Shown here one piece after another: positions 17,305-27,843 of a DNA stretch of 64,000 nucleotides; position 1 is the stretch's first letter; the number at the start of each line of letters is the position of its first letter. The stretch comes from Rothia aeria. Its GTDB lineage: Bacteria; Actinomycetota; Actinomycetes; Actinomycetales; Micrococcaceae. Location: NCBI GenBank assembly GCA_002355935.1, contig AP017895.1, positions 620,001 through 684,000 of the forward strand. The letters run 5' to 3'. Below the pieces are notes generated by a model, which did not search any database, was not told the DNA's origin, and saw only the letters and a list, made by a program, of their open reading frames with translations. The position numbers and the translations under genes are program-made.

Positions 17305-18888
17305 TTGAGTAACGAGCAGAACGCCGCACCGGCGATCGCAGATATGTCAGACCAGATGCAGATTCGCCTTGAGAAGCGCGCTAAGCTGCTCGAATCCGGG
17401 CGCCAGGCGTACCCTGTGGGCCTGTTGGATGCTCAGGGCGGGCGTATCGCACCGGACCATATTGCGGATGTGCGCGCCGAGTACGACCCGAAATTAGAAG
17501 CCGGCGAGCTCACCGCAGGGGACGAGACCGACCACGTAATGAACGTTGCGGGCCGTGTGGTGTTCGTGCGCAATACCGGTAAGCTCTGCTTCGCGTCCCT
17601 GCAGGCGGGTACGAATGGTGACCGCATTCAGGCGATGCTCTCGCTCAATGAGGTTGGTGAACAGTCGCTTGCCGACTGGAAATCCCTGGTGGATTTGGGC
17701 GATCACGTGTATGTGACCGGTCGTGTGGTGGTCTCTCGCCGCGGCGAACTGTCGATTATGGTGCGTGAGTGGAGGATGGCCGCGAAGTCGATTCGCCCCA
17801 TGCCCGTGCTGCACAAGGATTTGAACGAGGAAACTCGGGTGCGCCGCCGCTACCTGGACCTGATGGTTCGTCCCGAGGCACGTGAGCTGGTGAAGAAGCG
17901 CGCCCTGATTACCCGCACCGTGCGCCGCGTACTGGAAGATCACGGCTATATTGAGCTGGAAACCCCGGTGCTGCAGCTGGTGCACGGCGGCGCGACGGCT
18001 CGCCCGTTCCGCACCCACCTGAATGCCTTCGACCAGCCTATGACGATGCGCATCGCCACCGAACTTCCGCTCAAGCGTGCCGTGGTGGGCGGTATTGAGC
18101 GCGTCTACGAAATTGGTCGCGTATTCCGCAACGAGGGCGTGGATTCAACGCACAGCCCCGAATTTACAACCCTGGAATGCTACGAAGCCTACGCCGATCA
18201 GTACGTGATGGCCGAGCGTATGCAGGAGATTATCGTTGCGTGTGCACAGGAGCTTGGGGTTACCGCGATTGAGACTGAGGACGGCACGATCGACTTGGGC
18301 GGCGAGTGGGCGTGGCTGAGTGTCTACCCCGGACTGTCTGAGGCCGTGGGTGTTGAGATCACCCCGGATACTCCTGCTGAGACGCTGCGCGAGATCGCCG
18401 CCAAGCATGATGTTGAGGTGAATCCCGCCTGGGATGCAGAGAAGCTTGTGATTGAGCTTTTCGGCGAAATCGTGGAGCCGACCCTGCTGAACCCGACCTT
18501 CGTGTATAACTACCCGCCAAGCGCCCAGCCTTTGGCGCGGCCAAACCGCGATGGTTCCCGCACGATTGAGGCGTGGGATCTGATTATTGGCGGTATGGAG
18601 CGCGGTACCGCGTTCTCAGAGCTGATCGACCCTGTGATTCAGCGCGAGCGTTTGACCGAGCAGTCCCATAAGGCCGCTGCGGGCGATGACGAGGCGATGG
18701 AACTTGATGAGGACTTCTTACGCGCCCTAGAGCACGGTGCACCGCCGATGGGCGGTCTCGGGCTGGGTGTTGACCGTCTGATTATGCTTTTGGCCGGTGA
18801 ACAGGACCCTGAACGCCCTGGAACCGTGGTGCGTCAGCCGGGTATTCGTGAAACTATTCTGTTCCCGCTCATGAAGCCCGAAGCTTAA
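17305..18888 (+). CDS. lysS: Lysyl-tRNA synthetase, class II
   Basis: A 527-residue class II synthetase. An OB-fold anticodon domain (NVAGRVVFVRNTGKLCFASL) precedes the catalytic core with motif 2, RVFRNEGVDSTHSPEFTTLE, and motif 3, GLGLGVDRLIMLL. TTG 17305 is the likely start. It follows panC by about 100 bases and ends in a strong terminator. A cognate tRNA-Lys (TTT) is found at 39690. Confidence 0.95.
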   Translation: MSNEQNAAPAIADMSDQMQIRLEKRAKLLESGRQAYPVGLLDAQGGRIAPDHIADVRAEYDPKLEAGELTAGDETDHVMNVAGRVVFVRNTGKLCFASLQAGTNGDRIQAMLSLNEVGEQSLADWKSLVDLGDHVYVTGRVVVSRRGELSIMVREWRMAAKSIRPMPVLHKDLNEETRVRRRYLDLMVRPEARELVKKRALITRTVRRVLEDHGYIELETPVLQLVHGGATARPFRTHLNAFDQPMTMRIATELPLKRAVVGGIERVYEIGRVFRNEGVDSTHSPEFTTLECYEAYADQYVMAERMQEIIVACAQELGVTAIETEDGTIDLGGEWAWLSVYPGLSEAVGVEITPDTPAETLREIAAKHDVEVNPAWDAEKLVIELFGEIVEPTLLNPTFVYNYPPSAQPLARPNRDGSRTIEAWDLIIGGMERGTAFSELIDPVIQRERLTEQSHKAAAGDDEAMELDEDFLRALEHGAPPMGGLGLGVDRLIMLLAGEQDPERPGTVVRQPGIRETILFPLMKPEA

Positions 18889-18963
18889 ATTATAACTTTA
18901 GGTTTAATATTTGATTGAGCTCACATTCAGGGCGGCATTAATCCTGGAATGAGCGTTCTTAAA

Positions 18964-19004
18964 CCGCCCGCACGAAATTTTGAAGACGTGCGGGCGGCTT
19001 TTTC
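18964..19004 (+). terminator. Rho-independent terminator after lysS
   Basis: Eleven-base arms (ccgcccgcacg / cgtgcgggcgg) with a 12-nt loop, followed by ctttttc. Confidence 0.92.
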
Positions 19005-19057
19005 TTGTGTGTGCGGGTATTCTGGACTCTAGAAAGCCAGATGAAGGGAGAGGAAAT

Positions 19058-19251
19058 ATGGATATTTTGATTGCGTTGGTTCCCCGATTTTCGCCGGGAT
19101 TGCCCTGTATTTTATATTGCGGTGGATTAATCGTGCGGACCGTTCGGAGCGCGCAGCGCAGCGTGAGGCCGAAAAAGATGCCCAGCTTTGGTATGAGCAG
19201 GTAAAAAGTTCACGGGGGTCTGTTAACCCATTTACTGATGATAAACCGTAG
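19058..19251 (+). CDS. Small single-pass membrane protein
   Basis: ATG 19058 follows agggagagg. The frame as read loses sense after ALVP; with one more C in the run 19082-19085 it becomes ALVPPIFAGIALYFILRWINRADRSE, a membrane helix followed by a charged, helical tail ending VNPFTDDKP. About 65 residues. It resembles small actinobacterial proteins often encoded near lysS and lsr2, but I do not know its function. Confidence 0.65.
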
Positions 19252-19416
19252 TTGTATAAAATATTTCCCGCGAAAGTATTAAAATATATTTCGGAACCTT
19301 TATCTTTAGCGTTAAAGTCTGTTACTATGTATGTGCGATAGAAAATGTTTCATATAGAATTCTTTATATTTGAGTTTTCTCTAGCGCGTTCACATAACTA
19401 CTAAGGAGATAACTAC

Positions 19417-19779
19417 ATGGCACAGAAAGTGCGCATCATTCTTGAAGACGATCTCGACGGCGGCCCCGCAGACGAGACCGTACGATTTGGCCTTGATGGT
19501 GGCCAGTATGAGATTGATTTGTCGAATGCTAATGCCGCTCGCTTGCGTGATGCTATCCGCCCGTTCGCGTCGAAGGCTCGCCGCGTACAGAACACTTCGG
19601 GGTCCGGCCGTGCAGGTCGTGGCTCGCGTGGCGCAGCAACTGCTGTGAAGCGCAACCCCGAGACCGCTGCTATCCGTAAGTGGGCTAAGGAAAACGGTCA
19701 TGAGGTTTCCGACCGCGGCCGTATTCACCAGGAGATTCAGGATGCGTACTACGCAGCACTGAAAAAGGAACAGGCATAA
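19417..19779 (+). CDS. lsr2: Lsr2-family nucleoid-associated protein
   Basis: A 120-residue H-NS-like protein that bridges DNA and silences AT-rich, foreign genes in Actinobacteria. The N-terminal oligomerisation domain starts MAQKVRIILEDDLDGG; the C-terminal DNA-binding domain reads IRKWAKENGHEVSDRGRI, with the RGR minor-groove hook. A clear aaggag site precedes ATG 19417, and its upstream region (19252-19416) is itself AT-rich, consistent with autoregulation. It probably affects the AT-rich islands in this window. Confidence 0.96.
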   Translation: MAQKVRIILEDDLDGGPADETVRFGLDGGQYEIDLSNANAARLRDAIRPFASKARRVQNTSGSGRAGRGSRGAATAVKRNPETAAIRKWAKENGHEVSDRGRIHQEIQDAYYAALKKEQA

Positions 19780-19791
19780 GCTACGTTTCTT

Positions 19792-19836
19792 AAATAAAAG
19801 ACGGGAAGGCTTTTGAGCCTTCCCGTCTTTTATTTA
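19792..19836. terminator. Bidirectional terminator after lsr2
   Basis: Symmetric structure: aaataaaag, arms gacgggaaggct / agccttcccgtc around ttttg, then ttttattt. A- and T-rich flanks allow function on both strands. Confidence 0.92.
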
Positions 19837-19839
19837 TGT

Positions 19840-20582
19840 CATTTTTCTGTCAAAGTGAATCTTGCCAGGTTGATTTGTGTATTGTGGTGGGCGGAGCGAT
19901 AGGGTGAGGCTCTAAAGTGTGGTGGTGAACCCCCGTAAATTTGGTGTGACGAGGTGGTCTCCAGGGTGCATATATTGGTCTGTCCACATCAACTGTGGAA
20001 TGTACGGCACATGTTAGTTGTGTAGGTTAATCTCACGGTCATAATCGGTTGTTGTGAAGATGTCGAGAAAATATCCGCGATACCCCATCTCTATTTGGTA
20101 TATTTCATGCATATTTTGATAGTTGCATTTTTGGAAAATTGTTTGAAGTGTTTTATTTCCTGCCCTTTGAAATGGATAGTACAGGGCGGGCTATTGGGTG
20201 GCGTAAGGAATAATTTCGGTGTGCCGAAAACATGCATATGGTTACCACTTAGAGAGAATTCATTCTATATTTTCCTGGTAAATAGTTGCAGTTTCTATAA
20301 AATAAATCAAGCCCTTGAGGTTTATTGTCGGGATTAAACGAAAGTTAAACTTTATTTAAGTCTCGTATATACATAAGGGTTACCGAAAGGTAAGCATTAG
20401 GTTTTCATAATCCCTCAGAATCCTCGTGCCACCGAGCTCGCTGCGGCAGATGATGCGCACGTGACCCCAGCTGCGGGCCGGTGCGACCTTCGTCTCGCTA
20501 GTTCTTTCGATGGCGAACAGTCCCCACGCGAGGGGTAATACCGCGTAGTCTTGTATCAAGTAGAAAATCCTAGGAGTACGCA
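19840..20582. other. Long AT-rich intergenic region upstream of clpC
   Basis: About 740 bases with no ORF I believe; the open frame at 20095-20337 has no ribosome-binding site and no protein-like composition. The first 500 bases are strongly AT-rich, a typical Lsr2 target. The last 200 bases regain high G+C and should hold the clpC promoter and leader. I found no certain ClgR or CtsR site. Confidence 0.5.
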
Positions 20583-23153
20583 ATGTTTGAACGCTTTACC
20601 GACCGAGCTCGGCGCGTAGTGGTGCTTGCCCAAGAGGAAGCACGCATGCTCAACCACAATTACATCGGTACTGAGCACCTACTGCTCGGCCTAGTTCACG
20701 AGGGGGAGGGCATTGCGGCCCGAGCCTTGGAGTCGCTGGGTATTACGCTCAACAGCGTACGTGAACAGGTGCAAGACATTATTGGCCCGGGGGCAAACGC
20801 ACCCAGCGGGCATATTCCCTTTACCCCGCGCGCGAAGAAAGTGCTGGAGCTTTCGATGCGCGAGGCTATTCAACTTAACCACGGTTACATCGGCACCGAA
20901 CATATCCTGCTGGGTATGGTGCGCGCGAACGAGGGCGTGGCAAACCAGGTGCTGGCCAAACTCGGTGTGGAACCGGCTGCCGTGCGCCAAGCCGTAATGG
21001 ACCTTATCTCTGGGTACCCCGGTAATGGCGACTCGAAAGAAACAGCCGGTGTTGGCGCGGGCAACTCCCGCGAGGGCACCCCGGCGGGCTCGACGATTCT
21101 CGACCAGTTCGGGCGTAACCTCACCGCCGCTGCACGCGAAGGTCAGCTTGACCCGGTGATTGGCCGTCACCACGAGATGGAGCGTGTGATGCAGGTGCTC
21201 TCACGCCGCACCAAGAACAACCCCGTGCTTATCGGTGAACCCGGTGTCGGTAAAACCGCCGTTGTTGAGGGCTTGGCGCAGGCCATCGTACACGGCGATG
21301 TTCCCGAAACTCTTAAAGATAAGCACCTGTACACCCTGGATTTGGGTTCGCTGGTTGCGGGCTCCCGGTACCGCGGTGACTTTGAGGAACGCCTCAAGAA
21401 GGTGCTCAAGGAGATTCGCACCCGTGGCGACATTATCCTGTTTATCGACGAGATTCACACCCTTGTCGGGGCCGGTGCCGCAGAGGGCGCTATCGATGCG
21501 GCTTCTATTCTGAAGCCGATGCTGGCTCGCGGTGAGCTGCAGACCATCGGTGCCACCACCTTGGATGAGTACCGCAAGCACATTGAGAAGGACGCCGCCT
21601 TGGAGCGCCGCTTCCAGCCGATTCAGGTGGACGAGCCTTCACAGGAGCTCGCTGTGCAGATTCTTAAGGGTGTGCGCGATAAGTACGAGGCTCACCACCG
21701 CGTGACTATCTCGGATGAAGCAATTGAAACTGCCGTAAACTTGGCGGCGCGCTATATCTCTGATCGTTTCCTGCCCGATAAGGCTGTTGACCTGATTGAC
21801 GAGGCGGGCGCACGCCTGCGTATTAAGCGGATGACCGCCCCGCCCGAGATTAAGGTGCTGGAAGAGAAGGCAGGTAAGCTCAAGCGCGCGAAAGAAGACG
21901 CTATTCGGGAGCAGGACTACGAGAAAGCTGCCGGTCTGCGGGACGAGGAACAGAAGGTTCTTCAGGAGAAAGACCAGAAAGAGAAGGCATGGCGTGAAAA
22001 CGGTGACGCCTTCGGTGAGGTGACCCCCGAGGTTATTTCAGAGGTTCTGGCGTCTTCAACCGGCGTTCCGGTGTACAAGATTACCGAAGAAGAGTCCTCG
22101 CGTCTGCTCAAGATGGAGGACGAGCTGCACAAGCGTGTGATCGGGCAGGAGCACGCTATTAAGGCGTTGGCCCGCTCGATTCGCCGTACCCGTGCCGGGC
22201 TGAAAGATCCGAACCGTCCGGGCGGCTCGTTCATTTTCGCTGGTCCGACCGGCGTCGGTAAGACCGAGCTTGCGAAGGCTTTGGCAGAGTTCCTCTTCGG
22301 CGATCAGGATGCACTGATTACTCTGGATATGTCGGAGTACCAGGAGAAGCACACCGTTTCACGCCTGTTCGGTGCCCCTCCCGGGTACGTGGGCTATGAA
22401 GAAGGCGGTCAGCTGACCGAGAAGGTACGCCGTAAGCCGTTCTCGGTGGTGCTGTTCGACGAGGTTGAGAAGGCGCACGCCGACCTGTTCAACTCGCTGC
22501 TGCAGATTCTTGAAGATGGCCGCCTGACCGATTCGCAGGGTCGTGTGGTGGACTTCAAGAACACCGTGATCATTATGACCACGAACCTTGGCTCACGCGA
22601 TGTGAACCGCCGGGTTCCTGTGGGCTTCCAGGCAATGGACGATAACGCCGCTGACTACGAGCGTATGCAGGCCCGCGTCATGGAGAACCTCAAGGAGCAC
22701 TTCCGCCCCGAGTTCCTGAACCGTGTGGACGATATTATTGTGTTCCCGCAGCTCTCCGAGACCGAGATTCTGCAGATTGTGGACCTGTTTGTTGGTCGTT
22801 TGGCAAAGCGTCTGGCGGATCAGGATATGTCGATCGAGCTGACGAATGCGGCGAAGGTTCTCATGGCTTCGAAGGGCTATGACCCGGCGATGGGCGCCCG
22901 TCCGCTGCGCCGCGAGATGCAGCGCAATATTGAGGACGCCTTGTCGGAGAAGATCCTCTTCGGCGAAATTAAGCCCGGTGAAAAGATTACCGTGGACGCT
23001 GAGGGTGAAGGGGATGACGCGAAGTTCACCTTCTCCTCCCAGCCGATGAAGGAATTATCCAGCGAGTACCTGAAGGATCTGGATTCGCAGTCGGTCGCTG
23101 AGGAAGAAGCGGTTGAAGAAGCCGAGCAGATCACCAATAACGCTGCCGAGTAG
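20583..23153 (+). CDS. clpC: ATP-dependent Clp protease ATPase subunit ClpC
   Basis: An 856-residue AAA+ unfoldase that feeds ClpP. It begins with the double Clp-N repeat ([20 protein letters not shown]; second repeat near residue 80). The first AAA module has Walker A GEPGVGKT (218-225), then a UVR-type coiled coil around 410-450, and the second module has GPTGVGKT (554-561) and a C-terminal D2-small domain. The acidic tail is usual in Actinobacteria. ATG 20583 follows taggag. It is monocistronic, with a hairpin after the stop. Confidence 0.96.
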   Translation: MFERFTDRARRVVVLAQEEARMLNHNYIGTEHLLLGLVHEGEGIAARALESLGITLNSVREQVQDIIGPGANAPSGHIPFTPRAKKVLELSMREAIQLNHGYIGTEHILLGMVRANEGVANQVLAKLGVEPAAVRQAVMDLISGYPGNGDSKETAGVGAGNSREGTPAGSTILDQFGRNLTAAAREGQLDPVIGRHHEMERVMQVLSRRTKNNPVLIGEPGVGKTAVVEGLAQAIVHGDVPETLKDKHLYTLDLGSLVAGSRYRGDFEERLKKVLKEIRTRGDIILFIDEIHTLVGAGAAEGAIDAASILKPMLARGELQTIGATTLDEYRKHIEKDAALERRFQPIQVDEPSQELAVQILKGVRDKYEAHHRVTISDEAIETAVNLAARYISDRFLPDKAVDLIDEAGARLRIKRMTAPPEIKVLEEKAGKLKRAKEDAIREQDYEKAAGLRDEEQKVLQEKDQKEKAWRENGDAFGEVTPEVISEVLASSTGVPVYKITEEESSRLLKMEDELHKRVIGQEHAIKALARSIRRTRAGLKDPNRPGGSFIFAGPTGVGKTELAKALAEFLFGDQDALITLDMSEYQEKHTVSRLFGAPPGYVGYEEGGQLTEKVRRKPFSVVLFDEVEKAHADLFNSLLQILEDGRLTDSQGRVVDFKNTVIIMTTNLGSRDVNRRVPVGFQAMDDNAADYERMQARVMENLKEHFRPEFLNRVDDIIVFPQLSETEILQIVDLFVGRLAKRLADQDMSIELTNAAKVLMASKGYDPAMGARPLRREMQRNIEDALSEKILFGEIKPGEKITVDAEGEGDDAKFTFSSQPMKELSSEYLKDLDSQSVAEEEAVEEAEQITNNAAE

Positions 23154-23195
23154 CTTTCAGCCTCGGTTAGTGATCAGGCTCAAATGAGCGCAGAG

Positions 23196-23236
23196 CACCC
23201 CCAGTCTCCCGTATGGGAGGAGCTGGGGTGTTTCTT
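23196..23236 (+). terminator. Terminator after clpC
   Basis: A cacccccagtctccc-type left arm pairs with gggaggagctggggtg, followed by tttcttt. Confidence 0.8.
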
Positions 23237-23319
23237 TATGGCCTGTGCCCTGCATGTTTGCCTGGAAGGGGCGCGCTGGTGTCGGGCGGGATGCGGCGGA
23301 GGGATAGTATGCTTAGTAC

Positions 23320-23815
23320 ATGCCCGCATCATCGAAAAAACTCAGTCTTCATTGTCTCGTTCACGACCGGAACGGGGGCAGGACGCCTACCGTGCCGAGG
23401 TTCAGGCGCGGCTGGGGTTTTCCATTAAACGTGCCGAGCAGGCGATGATGGTGGCAAAATCTAAAGCTTTGCGGGAGTACGATCTGAGCGTCGCACAGTA
23501 TGCCGCCATGCTTTCGCTCTACTATGCTCCCGGACAGTCAGCGGCGCAGCTGGCACGCGCTGCGGCGGTGACCCCGCAGACAATGGCTACTGTTCTTGCG
23601 CGTCTGGAGGCAAAAAACTGATTACCCGCGTGCCTTCAGAAATCCATAGTCGCGTGAATGTGGTGACCCTAACCCCGGCGGGGGAGGAGCTGGGGCTGAA
23701 AGCTGATGAGAAGGCGCGTGCCGTTGAGGACCTTATGAGCAGTGAATTCACCCCGCAGGAGCAGGAACAATTACGCGATTTGCTGGGCCGACTCGTTGAG
23801 GTTCTTGAGGGGTAG
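23320..23815 (+). CDS. MarR-family transcriptional regulator
   Basis: A winged-helix regulator: AEQAMMVAKSKALREYDLSVAQYAAML, then AAQLARAAAVTPQTMATVLARLE (recognition helix) and the wing RVPSEIHSRVNVVTLTPAGEEL. Two A runs appear one base short: 23335-23340, which would join ATG 23320 (MPASSKKTQSS...) to the frame, and 23612-23617, which joins LEAK to KLITRVPS. The corrected protein is about 165 residues. It lies directly upstream of the zinc-type oxidoreductase gene and probably controls it; MarR proteins often answer to phenolic or quinone ligands. The start is tentative because no well-placed ribosome-binding site is seen. Confidence 0.8.
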
Positions 23816-23944
23816 ATTCTGCCCCGTTGACGTGCGGGTGTTTATAGGCGCCCGCAAATAATCCGCTGCCTGAGGCCCGGGAATAACACTACCCTTAATA
23901 GCAGATGTCTGTTATAGTTCAGTGTGCGACTATAATTAAGGAGT

Positions 23945-24934
23945 ATGATGATGAAGGCTGTCCAGATTACCAGCTACGACGGGCCCCTTGGCACCTTAGA
24001 ATACGGTGAAACATCCGACCCAACCCCGGCTGCCGGACAGATCGCTATTAACGTTCACTACGCAGGCGCTAGCTACGTGGAAGCACTGTTTGCAGGCGGA
24101 TTCGTACCGACTATCCCTGTGCCCTGGGTGCCGGGGCTTGAGGCATCCGGCACGGTTCGAGCCCATGGCGAAGGGGTCACGGAGCACGACGGCCTTGAGA
24201 TTGGCACTCCTGTTGCCGCCTTTACGGTCACTGACAGCGGAGGGTACGGGCAGATCGCGGTCACTAACGCCCACCTGGTTGCGCCAATACCAGAGGGGCT
24301 AGATGCTGCCACCGCAGCCGCTGTACCCGCAAACACTACGGCTGCGCTCATAGCCCTGGAACGGCTGGCTCAGGTGCAGTCGGGGCAGAGCGTGCTGGTT
24401 CAGGCCGCCGCAGGTGGCCTTGGGTCTCAGCTTGGGCAGGTGGCACGGTATCTGGGTGCTTCCCGCGTGGTGGGCGTTGTTGGTTCTGAACAGAAGCGGC
24501 ACGCGGCATTAGAACTGGGGTATGACGAAGTAATCTTACGCGATGATCTAGCAGAGCAAGAGCCCGACCAATTCGATATTATTGTCGACCCGGTGGGCGG
24601 CCCAACACGCGCTCGGTGCGTGGACCTGCTCCGTGTAGGTGGTCGCCTGCTTGTAGTAGGCGACGCTGCTCAGGCGGGGGATCAACTCATAAGCAGCAAT
24701 GACCTGTGGCTCGGCGGTAAAAGCGTCATGGGATTCAACCTAGGGGCTTTAACGGCAGCACAGCCTGAGCTTGTGGGAACATACCTCCGGCGCGCGCTGC
24801 AGCTGGTCGCCGATGGGGAAGTGAAGGTGCAGGTGACGGACGTCGTGCCTATTACCCAGGCCCCCAGCGTCCTGGCGAGGCTGCGGGCCGGAAGCACCGT
24901 CGGTAAAACCGTCCTTAAACACGAAGCGCTATAG
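23945..24934 (+). CDS. Zinc-binding-dehydrogenase/quinone oxidoreductase family protein
   Basis: A 329-residue MDR-superfamily NADPH oxidoreductase. The N-terminal GroES-like part reads VPWVPGLEASGTVRAHGEGV; the cofactor loop is VLVQAAAGGLGSQLGQVARYLGA (AxxGxxG). Structural zinc cysteines are absent, as in quinone reductases. A TATAAT element (23931-23936) and aagga site precede ATG 23945 (ATG 23951 is equally possible). Together with the upstream MarR gene this suggests an inducible detoxification pair. Confidence 0.88.
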   Translation: MMMKAVQITSYDGPLGTLEYGETSDPTPAAGQIAINVHYAGASYVEALFAGGFVPTIPVPWVPGLEASGTVRAHGEGVTEHDGLEIGTPVAAFTVTDSGGYGQIAVTNAHLVAPIPEGLDAATAAAVPANTTAALIALERLAQVQSGQSVLVQAAAGGLGSQLGQVARYLGASRVVGVVGSEQKRHAALELGYDEVILRDDLAEQEPDQFDIIVDPVGGPTRARCVDLLRVGGRLLVVGDAAQAGDQLISSNDLWLGGKSVMGFNLGALTAAQPELVGTYLRRALQLVADGEVKVQVTDVVPITQAPSVLARLRAGSTVGKTVLKHEAL

Positions 24935-24956
24935 CGACGCGCTAATAGTGAGACCC

Positions 24957-24987
24957 TCCCTCCCGGCTGATTAAGGGCCGGGAGGGA
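24957..24987. terminator. Terminator between convergent genes
   Basis: Arms tccctcccggc / gccgggaggga around a 9-nt loop, placed between the oxidoreductase and the convergent NAD-binding protein gene. Confidence 0.75.
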
Positions 24988-25012
24988 AGGAAAGCCGGGT
25001 GATAGATGGGGC

Positions 25013-25780
25013 TTATTCAGTGGTTAGCCAGTCATTGAGTGTGGTGGGGTCGGTACGGTCTGCTGGGTCAGGGATTAACCCGCCTTTAGCGATAGCCGAA
25101 CCAAGGTATGGCAGCTGCCACACCAGCTTGGGGTGTTTGCCGCCGATTTCACCGCGCGCCGCGAGGATACGCTTCACAAACTCGGCTGCCGTCCCTTCTT
25201 CGGCGCCGCGAATCGAAATAACGCCTGAATCGGGGATATTCATCTGCCCCTCAGCAATATCGCAGGCTAGCTGAGCCACCGGCGCAGCCGGTAATGGCGA
25301 CATCTTCATAGTGGGCAGCACCGATACGGGCCCAAAAGTGACCTGCTTTACGAGGGTGGGCAGAATCTCGAACCACTGCGCGGAGTGAATAATCACAGTT
25401 TCCACCGGTGAGGCCTTATAAGTGTTTTCCTGCACGGCCTTGCCGCTGTAGTAGCCGTATCCGCGGCATACTGCCGCATCCTGCACACCGGCAATCGAAA
25501 TGCACACAATGCGCTTCACCTGGTTCTCTGCCGCTGCCTGCGCAATATTGCTGGCGGTGAGCTTAAAGAGTTCCTCGGCCTTGCGACGATTCATGACCGT
25601 GTGGTTCAAGGCATCAATGACCACATCCACCCCGGCGAGAGCTGGGGTGAGGCTCTCAAGCACTGAGGCATCTACCCCGGTGGAGCGGCTCAACGGCACC
25701 ACCTGGTGCCCTCGCTTCTCAAGTTCGGTGCAAATTTTCGTGCCAATGGTTCCGGTTGCCCCTGCAACTGCTATTTTCAT
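25013..25780 (-). CDS. NAD(P)-binding NmrA/SDR-like protein
   Basis: 255 residues with an N-terminal Rossmann motif, MKIAVAGATGTIGTKICTEL (GxxGxxG), followed by VDVVIDALNH and an atypical extended SDR core (RGYGYYSGKAVQE supplies a YxxxK). Such proteins act as atypical short-chain reductases or NADPH sensors. The substrate is unknown. It runs convergent to the quinone-oxidoreductase-like gene and has an AT-rich upstream region (25781-25936). Confidence 0.82.
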   Translation of the reverse strand: MKIAVAGATGTIGTKICTELEKRGHQVVPLSRSTGVDASVLESLTPALAGVDVVIDALNHTVMNRRKAEELFKLTASNIAQAAAENQVKRIVCISIAGVQDAAVCRGYGYYSGKAVQENTYKASPVETVIIHSAQWFEILPTLVKQVTFGPVSVLPTMKMSPLPAAPVAQLACDIAEGQMNIPDSGVISIRGAEEGTAAEFVKRILAARGEIGGKHPKLVWQLPYLGSAIAKGGLIPDPADRTDPTTLNDWLTTE

Positions 25781-25936
25781 GAGTATCCCTCTTGAGTGAA
25801 TAGTTGGTATTTCAAATACGTATTTTCTATTCTTCCAAAAGTTGGAAGCGAAAACAATAAGTTTCTGAATAAAGTATCTAAAAAATTTATATACTAAATT
25901 GTTATAAAAGCATAAAATATGTCTAATACTTATGCG

Positions 25937-26923
25937 CTATAGTGAAACTAAATCATCTTTTTCACTCGCCAGACCGTCAGCAAGTAGTCCCTCATAGCAG
26001 CGTTGGATCTGCTCTTGAGAAGAGCCTAGCGTACGCAGCGACTTCACCACTGTTGACAAGTTTTTGGGTGCCACAATATCGGGGGAGAAGTTGGTAATAA
26101 GTTCCTTAGGGATGGGGTGGTGGGCTTCTCGAAGAACCGCCATCATTGCCCCGCGTAACTGCCGGTCTGTGCCATGCCAGCTTTGACCCTGAGGGGTGTA
26201 CTCAGCCTCTGGTTTACCAGCAGCAACCCAGGCACATAAATGCCTAATTGGGCATATACTGCAGGTTGGAGATTTTGCGGTGCACACCAGTGCCCCAAGC
26301 TCCATTGTGGCGGCATTCCATAGGCAGCTAGCCTGCTCATCGGTGGGCATCAGCGCCTCGGCGAGGCGAGTTTCAGCCGCATTAAGCGACTTGTTCGGCA
26401 ACCCTTTGCCGCTGATGGCACGCGCGTGTACCCTGCGAATATTTGTATCTATTACAGTTGCACGCCGCCCAAATGCGAAGGAAGTAATCGCTGCTGCAGT
26501 GTAAGAGCCAACCCCCGGTAAGGCCAGCAGCTGCTCATAAGTGCCGGGAACATCACCATGATGCTCTAACACAATAGCCTGCGCCGCCGCATGAAGGCGC
26601 TGCGCCCGACGCGGATACCCCAACCTGCCCCAAGCACGCACCGCCTCGGCGGACTCTTCAGCTGCTAAGTCTTTGGGGGTCGGCCAGCGGCGCATCCATT
26701 CTTCCCACACTGGAAGAACACGTTTAACCGGAGTCTGCTGAAGCATAAACTCGCTCACCATCACACCCCACGCGGAGCACTCTGCGCGGCGCCACGGCAG
26801 ATCGCGAGCATTGGCGATAAACCAGTCACCCACCAGCTGGTGCAGCTGCTCTGTCTGTGCACAAGATACATGGGGTGCTGTAGAAACGGCCCTTGGGTGG
26901 GGAGTGCGTGGTGAAGAGGTCAT
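25937..26923 (-). CDS. mutY: A/G-specific adenine glycosylase
   Basis: Removes adenine mispaired with 8-oxoguanine. Visible features: GVMVSEFMLQQTPVKRVLP with catalytic Glu/helix, the helix-hairpin-helix LLALPGVGSYTAAAI followed by the conserved Asp in VIDTNIRRVHAR, and the 4Fe-4S loop C-x6-C-x2-C-x5-C (CTAKSPTCSICPIRHLC). I start at ATG 26923 (MTSSPRTPH); an in-frame ATG at 26974 would add an improbable hydrophobic leader. The C-terminal 8-oxoG recognition domain is short, as in many Actinobacteria. disA and radA lie close by. Confidence 0.92.
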   Translation of the reverse strand: MTSSPRTPHPRAVSTAPHVSCAQTEQLHQLVGDWFIANARDLPWRRAECSAWGVMVSEFMLQQTPVKRVLPVWEEWMRRWPTPKDLAAEESAEAVRAWGRLGYPRRAQRLHAAAQAIVLEHHGDVPGTYEQLLALPGVGSYTAAAITSFAFGRRATVIDTNIRRVHARAISGKGLPNKSLNAAETRLAEALMPTDEQASCLWNAATMELGALVCTAKSPTCSICPIRHLCAWVAAGKPEAEYTPQGQSWHGTDRQLRGAMMAVLREAHHPIPKELITNFSPDIVAPKNLSTVVKSLRTLGSSQEQIQRCYEGLLADGLASEKDDLVSL

Positions 26924-27013
26924 TGAACTAGGGTAAAACACCCGCAATATATTCCAAAAATAATATATATGCATAATTCCCGTTAAGGAATAAAACGCTG
27001 TATTCTTATATGT

Positions 27014-27706
27014 ATGTCAGAAGATATGGATTTGCCCCCTGAAGTATATCGCCGTCGACGCATTATTGCGGCAGTTGCGGCAATTATTATTTTGATACTT
27101 CTTATAGTAGGTATTACCTGGGCTGTTAATACCATTCAAAACCGTAATACGAATGAAGCAGTCCCCAGTGCTACAGCAACAGCAGAGGCATTCCAAAACT
27201 TCAGCGCCCGAGCGGATGTGACCGCCTCACCCACCGGCTCGGCAAGCGCCAACCCCTCACAAGCAGCCGACCCCAGTAAAAGCCCCGACCCGAGCGCATC
27301 CACCACCTCGGCTGCTGTAGCTGCCTGCTCCGCACAGAACCTTAAAGTGACCGTAGCTCCCTCCAAAAAGCAGTATGCTGCGGGGGAGGCACCTTCTTTT
27401 ACCGTCACCTACACCAACACCTCTAAAACCCCCTGCGCCATCGGCGGAGATAAAGCAGAAAACGGCATAGAGCTGAACATTACCTCCGGTGCGGCACAAA
27501 CCTACTCAAAGAACAAGTGCGCCCCTGCGCCGTTGAAAAAAGCTGAGCTTGAGCCGGGGAAAGAAGCCACCGGTGAGATAGCCTGGGACCGCAAATCCAA
27601 TGCGTCAGGGTGCGAAAAAACGAAAGACGCCGAGAAGGGCACTTATTCGGTGGTTGCAAGCGTGAACGGTGTTGCCTCACAGGCGGTAAACTTTACCCTC
27701 GCCTGA
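27014..27706 (+). CDS. Membrane-anchored protein with an extracellular beta-sandwich-like domain
   Basis: 230 residues. A short cytosolic start (MSEDMDLPPEVYRRRR) is followed by one membrane helix (AAVAAIIILILLIVGITWAV) and a Ser/Ala/Pro-rich linker. The outer domain of about 120 residues begins ACSAQNLKVTVAPSKKQY, with four cysteines that could form disulphides, and resembles DUF4232/BsuPI-type domains. It is divergent from mutY; the promoter lies in the 90-base gap. Function unknown. Confidence 0.75.
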   Translation: MSEDMDLPPEVYRRRRIIAAVAAIIILILLIVGITWAVNTIQNRNTNEAVPSATATAEAFQNFSARADVTASPTGSASANPSQAADPSKSPDPSASTTSAAVAACSAQNLKVTVAPSKKQYAAGEAPSFTVTYTNTSKTPCAIGGDKAENGIELNITSGAAQTYSKNKCAPAPLKKAELEPGKEATGEIAWDRKSNASGCEKTKDAEKGTYSVVASVNGVASQAVNFTLA

Positions 27707-27741
27707 TAGTAACTATCGCGGCATCTGCGGTGCTGCCCTGC

Positions 27742-27770
27742 GGGAGGGGGCTATAAGCCCGCTCCCTCCC
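27742..27770. terminator. Hairpin between convergent genes
   Basis: gggaggg / ccctccc arms with a 15-nt interior, between the exported-domain protein and disA. No T tract. Confidence 0.5.
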
Positions 27771-27843
27771 GGCCGGGGGAGGCCGGTAGTTTCCCGTACG
27801 TGAAGCCGCCTCCAACAATGCTTTGTGCAGGCTGGTGCGTGGC

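Noticed and set aside
20400-20582. ClgR operator upstream of clpC
   Set aside because: A gttcgc half-site is present on the minus strand (near 20515) but the second half does not fit.
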